This document shows positions 25,450-33,764 of a stretch of 64,000 nucleotides of DNA, in pieces. The notes beneath the pieces are model-generated. The model did no database searches and was not told the DNA's origin. It was given only the letters and a program-made list of their open reading frames with translations. The DNA is from Ferruginibacter sp. (GTDB lineage: Bacteria > Bacteroidota > Bacteroidia > Chitinophagales > Chitinophagaceae): the NCBI GenBank assembly GCA_013141435.1, contig JABFQZ010000001.1, positions 1 to 64,000 of the forward strand. The letters run 5' to 3'. Position 1 is the first letter of the stretch. Each line of letters starts with the position of its first letter. Both the position numbers and the translations under genes were made by a program.

Positions 25450-25866
25450 ATGTATCCAGCAGAAATAGTAATTCCGATGAAAGAGGAATTGACAGAAAAT
25501 GGTTTTAGTGAAATGTTGACTGCACAAGATGTGGCTAATACCTTGGCTCAAAAAGGTACAACATTGGTAGTAATAAACTCGGTATGTGGCTGTAGTGCAG
25601 GTACTGCAAGGCCTGGAGCTGTGTTGGCTGTAAATACTGCCGAAAATAAACCTACTCATATAAAAACAAGTTTTGCAGGCTTTGATGTAGATGCTGTAAA
25701 TGAAATACGCAAACATTTAATGCCCTATCCACCATCATCGCCAGCTATTGCATTGTTTAAAGATGGGCAATTGGTGCACATGATAGAGCGCCACATGATA
25801 GAAGGTAGAAGTGCTCAAATGATTTCGGATAATTTGAAAGGAGCTTTTGCAGCACATTGTAACTAA
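25450..25866 (+). CDS. BrxA/BrxB family bacilliredoxin
   Basis: 138-aa thioredoxin-fold protein of the YphP/YqiW family, which removes bacillithiol (or other low-molecular-weight thiols) from oxidised proteins. Sequence: MYPAEIVIPMKEELTENGF, INSVCGCSAGTARPG with the CGC active site, and LMPYPPSSPAIALFKDGQLVHMIERHMIEG. Full length. It is divergent from hsp20, so both genes may respond to protein damage, but the shared control is inferred only from position. Confidence 0.93.
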   Translation: MYPAEIVIPMKEELTENGFSEMLTAQDVANTLAQKGTTLVVINSVCGCSAGTARPGAVLAVNTAENKPTHIKTSFAGFDVDAVNEIRKHLMPYPPSSPAIALFKDGQLVHMIERHMIEGRSAQMISDNLKGAFAAHCN

Positions 25867-26063
25867 TTATTTGTACTGTGCTAAAATGATGGTTAAAGTA
25901 CTAATGCTTGGCATAGCCATGATTGTAGCGGATATACTTTTTGTGAGCCGATAGGCATACAAAAAGATATTAGCGAAAAGCATGATACAAATGCTGAAAA
26001 TTGATTTTATGCTAATGCTTCTAAATAATTCATAATTAACAATTCATAATTCATAAATACTGT

Positions 26064-27398
26064 ATGTATCCTAATTTGTATTATATTTTTAAAGATTTAT
26101 TTGGAGTGCAATGGAATTTTTTGAAAATTTTTAACAGCTTTGGTTTAATGGTAGCTGTAGCTTTTTTTGTAGCCATTTTAATATTGGGATTAGAGCTAAA
26201 GCGGAGAGAAAAATTAGGGCTACTTCACCCAAGCGATGAAATAATAGAAATTGGTAAACCTGCATCTATATTCGATTTTATACTAAATGGGCTTACTGGT
26301 TTTATTTTTGGTTCAAAAATTTTTGGATTAATATTTAGTAAGCCAGAAACAATGAATACACAAGATTATATTTTTTCGAAAGAAGGAAATATACTTGGAG
26401 GTATTGCCATTGCAGCTTTGCTAATTGGCTTAAAGTGGTACGAAAAAAATAAGCAAAAACTTAAAACACCCGAAAAAAGAACGATACGCATTTGGCCACA
26501 CGATAGGGTTGGAGATATTTTTGTAATTGCCTTAATTTTTGGAATATTGGGTGCAAAATTGTTTGATAATTTTGAGCATTGGAATGAGTTTATACAAGAT
26601 CCAATTGGTAAAATATTTTCGCAAAGTGGACTTACATTTTACGGCGGTTTAATTTTAGCATCGTTTGCGGTTTGTTTTTATGCGTATAAAAAAGGTATTA
26701 AAATTCCTCATTTGGTAGATTCGGCTGCCGCAAGTTTAATGATAGCATACGCCATTGGTCGTATTGGCTGCCAAGTATCTGGCGATGGCGATTGGGGAGT
26801 ATATAACAGTGCTTATACAAGCGATGCGTATGGGAATATATCGTTGGCTGCACCTGGCGATTTTGAAAAAGCTTTACAAAAAAATGCTTCGTATTTTTTG
26901 GAAGGTATTGTAACCGATAGTACTGGTAAAAAAATGTATGTTACAGATAGAATTTATCCTACATTAAAAGATGTGCCACACCAAAATATAAAAGGGTTTT
27001 CTTTTTTGCCAAAATGGTTTTTTGCATACAGTTTTCCGCAAAATGTAAACAACGATGGTGTGCCTATACCTGGTGTAAAAGAAGATCACTACAACGTTTT
27101 ACCTAGTCCAGTTTTTCCTACAGCGTTTTACGAAACTGTAATTTGCATATTGTTGTTTTTATTTTTGTGGGCTATTCGTAAAAAAATAAAAACCCCATTT
27201 GTTATGTTTGGTATTTATTTAATTTTAAATGGTTTCGAAAGGTTTATTATTGAATTATTGAGGGTAAATAAAACCTATGCTGTATCGGGTTTTACTTTAT
27301 CGCAAGCACAAGAAATTGCTTTAATGCTTATTGTTGCAGGTATTATAACTATTACCTTTGGTAAAATAAAATATAAAAAAGAATTTAGTAACATTTAA
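26064..27398 (+). CDS. lgt: Prolipoprotein diacylglyceryl transferase, extended form
   Basis: Membrane enzyme that moves a diacylglyceryl group from phosphatidylglycerol to the lipobox cysteine of prolipoproteins. 444 aa, much longer than the usual 260-300. Hydrophobic helices lie near 20-45, 75-90, 105-125, 150-165, 185-205, 352-370 and 410-430. The signature SLMIAYAIGRIGCQVSGDGDWG is around residue 225-245. Two regions exceed the common form: the first 130 residues, and a hydrophilic insertion of about 100 residues after the signature that contains a LPKWFFAYSFPQNVN stretch. The C-terminal HPVFPTAFYE-like block reads LPSPVFPTAFYETVIC. Longer Lgt forms occur in Bacteroidetes. Confidence 0.9.
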   Translation: MYPNLYYIFKDLFGVQWNFLKIFNSFGLMVAVAFFVAILILGLELKRREKLGLLHPSDEIIEIGKPASIFDFILNGLTGFIFGSKIFGLIFSKPETMNTQDYIFSKEGNILGGIAIAALLIGLKWYEKNKQKLKTPEKRTIRIWPHDRVGDIFVIALIFGILGAKLFDNFEHWNEFIQDPIGKIFSQSGLTFYGGLILASFAVCFYAYKKGIKIPHLVDSAAASLMIAYAIGRIGCQVSGDGDWGVYNSAYTSDAYGNISLAAPGDFEKALQKNASYFLEGIVTDSTGKKMYVTDRIYPTLKDVPHQNIKGFSFLPKWFFAYSFPQNVNNDGVPIPGVKEDHYNVLPSPVFPTAFYETVICILLFLFLWAIRKKIKTPFVMFGIYLILNGFERFIIELLRVNKTYAVSGFTLSQAQEIALMLIVAGIITITFGKIKYKKEFSNI

Positions 27399-27408
27399 AA
27401 ATAAAATT

Positions 27409-27903
27409 ATGCCATCGTTTGATATATCCAGCAAAGTAGATTTGCAAACATTAGATAATGCAATAAATGTAGTTAGTAAAGAAATAAAGAATCGTTTCGA
27501 TTTTAAAGGTGCTCATGTAGTAATAGAGTTAAATAAAAAAGATTTTAAACTTAGCCTTGAGGCAGATAGTGAAATGAAATTAGACCAAATAAAAGATGTA
27601 CTTATAAGCAGAAGTATGAAGCAAGGCTTATCGGCTGAAGTGTATGATTTTAGTAAAGAGCCTTACCCAAGTGGTAAAGTAACCAAGCAAGAGGTAATAG
27701 TGCGTAATGGTATAAAACAAGAAGATGCTAAAAAAATTGTAAAAATTATAAAAGATAGTGGCTTAAAGGTACAAGCTGCAATAATGGATGATATTATACG
27801 CATTACCGGAAAAAAAATAGATGACTTACAAGAGGTAATACAAGCAAGCAAGAGCTGGAATGTAGGCATAGCTATGCAGTTTGTAAATATGAAAGATAAA
27901 TAA
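27409..27903 (+). CDS. yajQ: YajQ family nucleotide-binding protein
   Basis: 164-aa two-domain ferredoxin-like protein; homologues bind cyclic di-GMP or RNA and act as effectors. N-terminus MPSFDISSKVDLQTLDNAI, NRFDFKGAHVVIELN, then GKVTKQEVIVRNGIKQEDAKKIVKIIKDSGLKVQAAIMDD and VIQASKSWNVGIAMQF. Ten bases after lgt, so probably co-transcribed. Confidence 0.95.
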   Translation: MPSFDISSKVDLQTLDNAINVVSKEIKNRFDFKGAHVVIELNKKDFKLSLEADSEMKLDQIKDVLISRSMKQGLSAEVYDFSKEPYPSGKVTKQEVIVRNGIKQEDAKKIVKIIKDSGLKVQAAIMDDIIRITGKKIDDLQEVIQASKSWNVGIAMQFVNMKDK

Positions 27904-27947
27904 TTAATATTTCAATACTAATCTGCTAAAAAGATAAAAATTAATAA

Positions 27948-28466
27948 ATGGCAAAATACTTTTTTATACTCTTTGTAATTGTAGTAACAATTTTTGTAGG
28001 CTGTAAAAATAATGAAGAAATACCAAGCATAATTTATGTACCCATTAATTGCGATGGCTTAGTTACAGATACTGCTGGTACTAACGATAATGGTAGGGTA
28101 TTTATGCCTACAGCTTTTACATCTAACAATGATGGGAAAAATGATAATATTAAGCCTAGTTTTAAAAACATTACGTCTATGGTATTTACATTATATGATG
28201 TACAAAATAATGTAGTGTTTACATCTTCACAAATTGGGCAGGGTTGGGTAGCTCCAGCTATTCAAACAAATTCGTATTCGGTTTATTATTACAAAATACA
28301 AGCTACCACCAATAGCAATAAAAAAATTGGGGTATGTGGTACTACCTATAATTTAACTTGTTTTCCTATAACGATTTTGCCAAGAAGTACATTTTACTTT
28401 GAAGATCAATTAACTGTAAATGGGTTTACTGCAGCAACTACAGAAACTATTGGCAATTGCCCTTAA
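27948..28466 (+). CDS. Lipoprotein with gliding-motility-type C-terminal (CHU_C) domain
   Basis: 172 aa. Type II signal peptide with lipobox FVGC, lipidated cysteine C19. The mature protein contains RVFMPTAFTSNNDGKNDNIKPSF, the start of the domain that elsewhere ends large type-9-secreted proteins of Bacteroidetes, then VFTLYDVQNNVVFTS. Here that domain stands almost alone on a lipoprotein, unlike its usual place at the end of long surface proteins. Cysteines at CDG, VCGTTYNLTC and the terminal NCP may form disulfides. Follows lgt-yajQ on the same strand. Confidence 0.75.
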   Translation: MAKYFFILFVIVVTIFVGCKNNEEIPSIIYVPINCDGLVTDTAGTNDNGRVFMPTAFTSNNDGKNDNIKPSFKNITSMVFTLYDVQNNVVFTSSQIGQGWVAPAIQTNSYSVYYYKIQATTNSNKKIGVCGTTYNLTCFPITILPRSTFYFEDQLTVNGFTAATTETIGNCP

Positions 28467-28493
28467 AAAATAGGTGATACCATAAAAAAGTCT

Positions 28494-28501
28494 TACATTT
28501 G
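28494..28501 (+). promoter_or_regulatory. -7 box (TACATTTG) for rpmE2
   Basis: TAnnTTTG match 19 bases before the first ATG at 28521. Confidence 0.5.
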
Positions 28502-28520
28502 CAACTCAAATTTAACAAGC

Positions 28521-28841
28521 ATGGCAAAATCCATGCAAAAAAATAAAAAAATGAAAAAAGAAATTCACCCAAAGAATTACAGAACTGTAGTGTTTAAAGA
28601 CATGAGTAATGGTACTACATTTTTAAGCAAATCTACAGCAAACACAAGCGAATCTATTGTATTTGAAGAAGATGGTAAAGAATATCCAGTTATTAAATTA
28701 GAGATTTCAAACACATCTCACCCTTTTTACACAGGTAAAAATGTATTGGTAGATACTGCAGGTCGTATTGATAAATTTAACAAACGCTTTGGTAAAAAAG
28801 TGGCAGCAACTGCAGCACCAGCTACCGAAACTGCTGAATAA
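28521..28841 (+). CDS. rpmE2: Ribosomal protein L31, type B
   Basis: Large-subunit ribosomal protein. The sequence KKEIHPKNYRTVVFKDMSNGTTFLSKSTA followed by SHPFYTGKNVLVDTAGRIDKFNKRFGKK is type B L31. It has no cysteine, so lacks the zinc-binding motif of the C+ form. First ATG at 28521 gives 106 aa; ATGs at 28533 and 28551 are also in frame, and the last (MKKEIHP) matches the usual L31 N-terminus. It has its own promoter and a strong terminator. Confidence 0.93.
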   Translation: MAKSMQKNKKMKKEIHPKNYRTVVFKDMSNGTTFLSKSTANTSESIVFEEDGKEYPVIKLEISNTSHPFYTGKNVLVDTAGRIDKFNKRFGKKVAATAAPATETAE

Positions 28842-28860
28842 TATTTTAGTATTTAATAAA

Positions 28861-28897
28861 AAAAATCTCTCTTGTGCAAACGAGAGAGATTTTTTTA
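28861..28897 (+). terminator. Terminator after rpmE2
   Basis: AAAAATCTCTCT (28861-28872) pairs with AGAGAGATTTTT (28883-28894) and a T run follows. Confidence 0.9.
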
Positions 28898-29067
28898 TGG
28901 GGACTTTTTAGTTTTTTTAAGAAAGTTTCTATCTGACCTCATTGGGCATAAATGGCTGCTATTTCTACAGCTGATATGTAGCAGGAGCTATGTTTGACAA
29001 GGTTAAATTTTCCATTTTAAAAGCCTTTCAAATTGCTTTTAAAAATAAGTACTAACCTGAGTTCGGT

Positions 29068-29985
29068 TTAAGCAGCTACTAATTTTGGTTGATTTATTTG
29101 ATCTATTAGCATAGAATTAGTTTCTTCAATATCTTTTTTGATAGAAGGTTTTTTAGAATAAAAAGAGTAAGCTGCAATAGCTCCCATAATGTTTAAAATA
29201 AAACCTGCAATACTTCTATGCCTTGTATGTTATACTTGGCAAATATTTTTTAGTTCATTATTTACTGTTTCAATTACAGATCTCTTACGCAGCATTAATT
29301 TCTCTTCATTACTTAAAGCTTTCTGTTTCATCTTTCTGCAGTTATTAATTGTAATCCATCATCGAATAATAAATCTGCTAATGCTTTATTGATATAGCCT
29401 TTATCGCCAAACATTTTTCCAAATATTTCCTTGGCCATTTGTGTAATTACTCTTGCGCTGCTATCGCTTGTATTGCCGTGAGAGAAAGAAAGAGAGTATT
29501 TCGCCTTTATCGTTTATATCTAAATGCAACTTAAAACCAAAGAACCAACCTACTGTAGATTTACTCACTTTTACCATCCCTTTAAATACTTTATTTCGCT
29601 TTATTCTTTTGTTGTGGCATACACTTAAAACTGTAGAATCGATAAAGCTTATGCCTGTATATTCTCCTCTACAACAATAATGTAGAAACAACATAAATGG
29701 AACTGCACTTCGGTGGCTAAATTCAATAAATAGATTGTATGAAACTACATTCGGAAAGCAATCTCTTAAATGAGCAGAAACATAACCGTTATAAAAATGC
29801 TTGAAATTTCTGAACTGTCCACTATGAAAAACAATCAAAATAGTAATGATTTCGGAGTTGGGTAAAGTGGTTTTTCTGTTACGCTTTTTTATGCCTTCAG
29901 CAACTGGTAATTAATGTTTTTTAGCTGCAGGCTCAAGGCTGGCAACATCTTTTCCGTGAATGTATAAAGACTCAATTTAAAAGAA
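29068..29985 (-). pseudogene. IS982-type transposase, decayed
   Basis: On the minus strand pieces read KKRNRKTTLPNSEIITILIVFH, FRNFKHFYNGYVSAHLRDCFPN, YTGISFIDSTVLSVCHNKRI, GWFFGFKLHLDINDKGEIL, then, after a frameshift near 29478, HGNTSDSSARVITQMAKEIFGKMFGDKGYI. Another shift near 29335 leads to LMLRKRSVIETVNNELKNI, a TAA, and RHRSIAGFILNIMGAIAAYSF, ending at 29068. This order and wording match IS982 transposases of Bacteroidetes. At least two frameshifts and one stop, plus further stops near the start, make it dead. No intact ends found. Confidence 0.8.
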
Positions 29986-30042
29986 ATTGGTTTAAGAAAA
30001 TTTTATTAAATTACACTTGTTTTCAAAATAGACAACATTAAA

Positions 30043-30273
30043 ATGCATACAATTTATCATTTCAATTCAGCAGATGATATTACTGTAGAAACTATTAACA
30101 CTATAAAGATGGCATATATAACCAATTTGAACGTTGTAACTATGGAGGATGAGCTCTTGTAAATATTCCTGATACTCAGAAACAATTTGTTAGAGAAGGC
30201 ATAAAAAATACAAAGCAAGTTCTGAATTATTAATTAGTGAAGAAGAAGCTTGGAAAATAATTAATGCTGTATA
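30043..30273 (+). pseudogene. Antitoxin-like gene, broken
   Basis: From ATG 30043 the frame reads MHTIYHFNSADDITVETINTI and stops at 30160-30162. Further frames continue the same apparent protein (PDTQKQFVREGIKNTK, then ELLISEEEAWKIINAV ending just before the toxin remnant). At least two shifts are needed to join them. The layout, just upstream of a RelE/ParE-like frame, suggests a former antitoxin. Confidence 0.5.
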
Positions 30274-30564
30274 ATGCAAAAATATATAGTGCGATACTCA
30301 ATAGAATCTGTTGCACATATAAAACGTATTACAAGTTAGCATAAAGAAATAAATAAAGAATTGGGGAATAAGTTTGCAACAAATCTTAAGCAAACCATAA
30401 TTGGGTTAAAGGAAAATCCTTTTAATGTTTCTTTTAAATATGTTGATGTTCGTTATGCTGTAGTTTTTAAATTTCCTTATGCGGCACATTATACTGTAAA
30501 CAAAAAAGAATATTTAGTTATCATTTATACAGTTTTTGCTTTTCAAGAAAATCCTGAAAAATAG
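30274..30564 (+). pseudogene. RelE/ParE-type toxin, broken by one stop
   Basis: From the ATG at 30274 the frame reads MQKYIVRYSIESVAHIKRITS, a TAG, then HKEINKELGNKFATNLKQTI, ENPFNVSFKYVDVRYAVVFKFPY, and VIIYTVFAFQENPEK to 30564. This is the ParE/RelE plasmid-stabilisation toxin pattern. The TAG stands where a tryptophan (one-base change from TGG) is expected. The upstream antitoxin is also broken, consistent with decay of the whole pair. Confidence 0.7.
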
Positions 30565-30621
30565 GTAACAGATTTGAAGTAAAACTTGGTTTTTATTTCT
30601 TTTAAAATTAATACTACTAAA

Positions 30622-31047
30622 ATGAAAATAGCAATTATAAACGGACCAAACTTAAACTTACTTGGTACAAGAGAACCCGAAGTTTACGGCAACGAAACTT
30701 TTGAAACTTATTTAGAAAAATTGAAAACAATTTTTCCTACCATTGAGTTTACATATTTTCAAAGCAATGTAGAAGGTGAGTTGATAAACACTATTCAGGA
30801 ATATGGCTTTTCTTATGACAGTATTATTTTAAACCCTGGTGGTTACACACATACATCTGTAGCTATAGGCGATGCTGTAGCTGCCATTACAACTAAAGTT
30901 ATTGAAGTACACATTTCTAATATTTTTGGTAGAGAAGAATTTAGGAAAAACTCACACACTTCTGCAAAATGTATAGGTGTAATAAGTGGCTTGGGATTAA
31001 AAGGATATGAACTTGCCATAAGGGCAATAGTAGGAAATATGCAGTAA
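30622..31047 (+). CDS. aroQ: 3-dehydroquinate dehydratase, type II
   Basis: Third step of the shikimate pathway: 3-dehydroquinate to 3-dehydroshikimate. 141 aa from the ATG at 30622 (MKIAIINGPNLNLLGTREPEVYG); the open frame extends 12 codons upstream without support. The catalytic tyrosine is in PEVYG, FFQSNVEGELI-like FQSNVEGELINTIQE follows, LNPGGYTHTSVAIGDA holds the oxyanion asparagine, EVHISNIFGREEFRKNSHTS has the catalytic histidine, and ISGLGLKGYELA ends the family pattern. Complete. Confidence 0.96.
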   Translation: MKIAIINGPNLNLLGTREPEVYGNETFETYLEKLKTIFPTIEFTYFQSNVEGELINTIQEYGFSYDSIILNPGGYTHTSVAIGDAVAAITTKVIEVHISNIFGREEFRKNSHTSAKCIGVISGLGLKGYELAIRAIVGNMQ

Positions 31048-31607
31048 TAATAATACTTTAAACATTGGTAGTTGAACGCTGATATGAATTAATTTTATTG
31101 CGTTTTATATTAAATTTTATAGCATAGCTTAATAAGCCATTTTTCTAGAATCAGAATTTTATTTTATAATATCTCTCACTTTTGTACTAATTCCATTTTA
31201 TTAATTGGCCAAACAAAATATAAAATTTAGAATGGTTATGCACATTTAGAAGCAAGTTTAGACTAATAAGATAGTACAAACGGTATAGTCCAATATCTGC
31301 TAAAACCGCATTCTACTATTTATTTGTATCAGCGGCATTTACTACTATAGGATTCTACAGTAGTAGATTTGGACTATTATTGTTGCATAATCTGCCTTAT
31401 TTAGTTTTTTTAAATTGTGTTTTTTTCTTTGGTTTAAGAACACATTATTCTGTGAAATTGAAAAAAAAGATATTTGTAAAATTAAATTCCGTTGTTTAAC
31501 GTATAATAAAATAGTTGCTTAACTATTTTATCGTTTATTCATTAATTGTTTCTTTGTGTTATAAAAAATTATATATTTAATTAATCATTTAACTAAAACA
31601 ATCTTTT
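31048..31607. other. Gene-free stretch (560 bp) with a dispersed repeat
   Basis: AT-rich with no intact gene. Positions 31252-31341 match 59361-59445 (about 75-80 percent by eye). Nine-base arms ATAGTCCAA (31285-31293) and TTGGACTAT (31370-31378) form an inverted repeat around it. Minus-strand 31060-31150 has a short protein-like stretch but too many stops to assign. Confidence 0.55.
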
Positions 31608-32321
31608 ATGAGAAAATTATGTTTGCCGATCACAATAATCTCTTTATTAGCAGCATTATACTTTGGATATTGTTATTTTAAATTAGTAAATACAATATCG
31701 CCAATAAGTAAAATTGACAAAGCTAAATGTGCTCCTTGTTATGAATATAATAATGTGGGTACAGCACCAAGTTTAGATATGAATTTAGTAAAAACTATGG
31801 CTTATAATTTCCAAAGCAGTAGTTCAAGTTTAGATACACGGTCGGTTTGGTTTAATTTAGAAACAATAAAGAGTTTTATTTATCAAATAGAAAGTAAAAC
31901 ATGTGCTTGCGATTCGGCACTTGGCGTACGTGTATATTTTGGTAAATATCCTGTAGATGCTTCTTGGCAAGGTGCATTTAAACCCGAGCTTGGAAACTTA
32001 AGAACAGAAGTTGCATTAAAATTTGGCAGTAATAAGTATGAAAATATTAATACAATTTTTATGGTACCTACACATAAGATAAACGCTATAAATTACGATT
32101 TTGACCCCAATGACCCAAACACCACTTGCGATATAAAAAATGGAGGGTACGATATAAATAAGTATAGCCCTGCTACAAAAGAAGATGCAAGTAATTTCAC
32201 AACCCAACGTTTTGGTAGTTCAATTACTGCATTAATGGCACAAAACCATGGCGATGCTTGCCCACCAGTAGAACCGCCTGCAGTAAAATGCCCCGACGCT
32301 GGTGCTTATTTTGATTTTTAA
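31608..32321 (+). CDS. Membrane-anchored or exported protein of unknown function
   Basis: 237 aa. The N-terminal hydrophobic segment (MRKLCLPITIISLLAALYFGYCYF) acts as signal or anchor. The rest is soluble, polar, and holds paired cysteines: KCAPCYE, TCACDS, TTCD and ACPP/VKCPD. Remainder unassigned; LRTEVALKFG and VYFGKYP suggest a globular beta-rich domain, and VEPPAVKCPDAGAYFDF ends it. It starts the group of four same-strand genes ending in a kinase and response regulator, so it may supply the sensed or secreted component. No family recognised. Confidence 0.65.
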   Translation: MRKLCLPITIISLLAALYFGYCYFKLVNTISPISKIDKAKCAPCYEYNNVGTAPSLDMNLVKTMAYNFQSSSSSLDTRSVWFNLETIKSFIYQIESKTCACDSALGVRVYFGKYPVDASWQGAFKPELGNLRTEVALKFGSNKYENINTIFMVPTHKINAINYDFDPNDPNTTCDIKNGGYDINKYSPATKEDASNFTTQRFGSSITALMAQNHGDACPPVEPPAVKCPDAGAYFDF

Positions 32322-32332
32322 AATTTTAGATT

Positions 32333-32989
32333 GTGGACTTATTTTTTAAAGTACGGTTTGGTATAAAAATAATGGAAGGTTTGGCTGGTATTATTGGCAT
32401 ATTATATTGGAAAAAACTTACTCCACGCTTTTGGGGGGCTTTTCCAATTTATTTAATTATTATTTGTAGTTGCGAATTTTTTAGTTGGTTTTTAATAGAG
32501 CATAATATTAAAGGTTCAAAAAATTTATACAATTATTTTGTAATTCCTTTGGAGTTTTTATTTATGCATTTTTTGTATTACAAAAATTTGCCTAACCATT
32601 TTAGAAATAAAGTTATTTTACTTTCTTTATTTTATATTTTTTCTTGGTTTTTGGAGCAGTTTTTTTTACAACATACCCAATGGATTTGGTTATCGATGTC
32701 GTATAGTGTTGGAAATATTACTATTCTAGCCTTAGGTATTATTTATTTTATACAATTATTAAAATCAGAAAATTTATTAACTTACAAAAGCCAAATTTTC
32801 TTTTGGGTAAACTTAGGTTTAATGTTATTTTATATTGGTACTTTTCCTTATTATGCTATGTTTAAAACACTTTATGAAACGGAGCCCAATCTTTTTAAAA
32901 TATTATCTTGGGTAGCAGTTATACTAAATTATGCCATGTACAGTTTTTTTATAATTGGGTTTATATGCACGAACATCAAACAGAAATAA
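32333..32989 (+). CDS. Multi-pass membrane protein, probable sensory partner of the following kinase
   Basis: 218 aa from the GTG at 32333; an ATG at 32372 (MEGLAGIIGILYWKK) is an alternative. Six or seven hydrophobic helices: about 14-27, 34-56, 68-83, 100-118, 126-146, 160-180 and 190-212. No family motif recognised. The 3' end overlaps the kinase start (32965) by 25 bases, so translation of the two is probably coupled. I infer that it is the membrane sensor for a kinase that itself has a single helix. Confidence 0.7.
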   Translation: MDLFFKVRFGIKIMEGLAGIIGILYWKKLTPRFWGAFPIYLIIICSCEFFSWFLIEHNIKGSKNLYNYFVIPLEFLFMHFLYYKNLPNHFRNKVILLSLFYIFSWFLEQFFLQHTQWIWLSMSYSVGNITILALGIIYFIQLLKSENLLTYKSQIFFWVNLGLMLFYIGTFPYYAMFKTLYETEPNLFKILSWVAVILNYAMYSFFIIGFICTNIKQK

Positions 32990-33750
32990 TAATATTTATT
33001 GTTGCTTTTTTTGCAATATTCATTGCTTTTTTTATTGGCATAGTATTATTTGTAAAAAACGGAAGAAATAGTAAAGTAAATTTTAACACAGAAAAACATA
33101 CGATGAAAGAAATACATGCTCAAGAGCTTTTATCGACCCAGCTCGAAATGCAAACCCAAACCATGCAGCATATTGGGAGAGAAATACATGATAATGTAGG
33201 CCAAAAACTTACATTGGCAAGTTTATATACACAACAACTTGCTTACGAAAATAAAGCACCACAAATAACTGACAAAATAGAAAATATTGGAATTATTATA
33301 AATGAATCTTTAGCAGAATTAAGGCAGTTATCAAAATCATTAACAGACGATAGAATAAATGAAAATAATATCATTGTATTGTTAAAACAAGAATGTGATA
33401 TTGTAAATGAGCTAAAAAAATGCAAAGTAACTTTTAATTGTGATGTGCCTAATATTGTATTGCATTATCAAACAAAAAGTATTTTGGTAAGAATAGTGCA
33501 AGAGTTTTTACAAAATAGTTTAAAACATGCTCAATGTAAAAACATTATAGTTACACTTCAATATATAACAAACAATATAATGCTTTTTTTAGAAGACGAT
33601 GGCAAAGGTTTTGATAAAAATAGCATTTATAAAAAAGGAATAGGATTAAATAATATGAAAAAAAGAGCAGAAATAATTGGCGGTATATTTACAATGGAGA
33701 GTAAAATTGGCATAGGTACAAAAGTATCCATTACTATTTCTGGAAAATAA
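32965..33750 (+). CDS. Sensor histidine kinase, NarX/HisKA_3 type
   Basis: 261 aa from the ATG at 32965 (MHEHQTEIIIFIVAFFAIF). One N-terminal membrane helix (about 8-30), a short linker, the dimerisation/phosphoacceptor domain with H75 in HIGREIHDNVGQKLTLASLY, and the ATPase domain with IVQEFLQNSLKHA, LEDDGKGFD and GIGLNNMKKRAEIIGG. It lacks its own sensor domain, consistent with sensing through the preceding membrane protein. The response regulator follows 14 bases later. Confidence 0.9.
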   Translation: MHEHQTEIIIFIVAFFAIFIAFFIGIVLFVKNGRNSKVNFNTEKHTMKEIHAQELLSTQLEMQTQTMQHIGREIHDNVGQKLTLASLYTQQLAYENKAPQITDKIENIGIIINESLAELRQLSKSLTDDRINENNIIVLLKQECDIVNELKKCKVTFNCDVPNIVLHYQTKSILVRIVQEFLQNSLKHAQCKNIIVTLQYITNNIMLFLEDDGKGFDKNSIYKKGIGLNNMKKRAEIIGGIFTMESKIGIGTKVSITISGK

Positions 33751-33764
33751 AATTGCAACTAAAA

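Noticed and set aside
26026-26056. Tandem TTCATAATT units before lgt as a possible CRISPR-like repeat
   Set aside because: Only three short AT-rich units with no spacers; simple-sequence expansion is enough.
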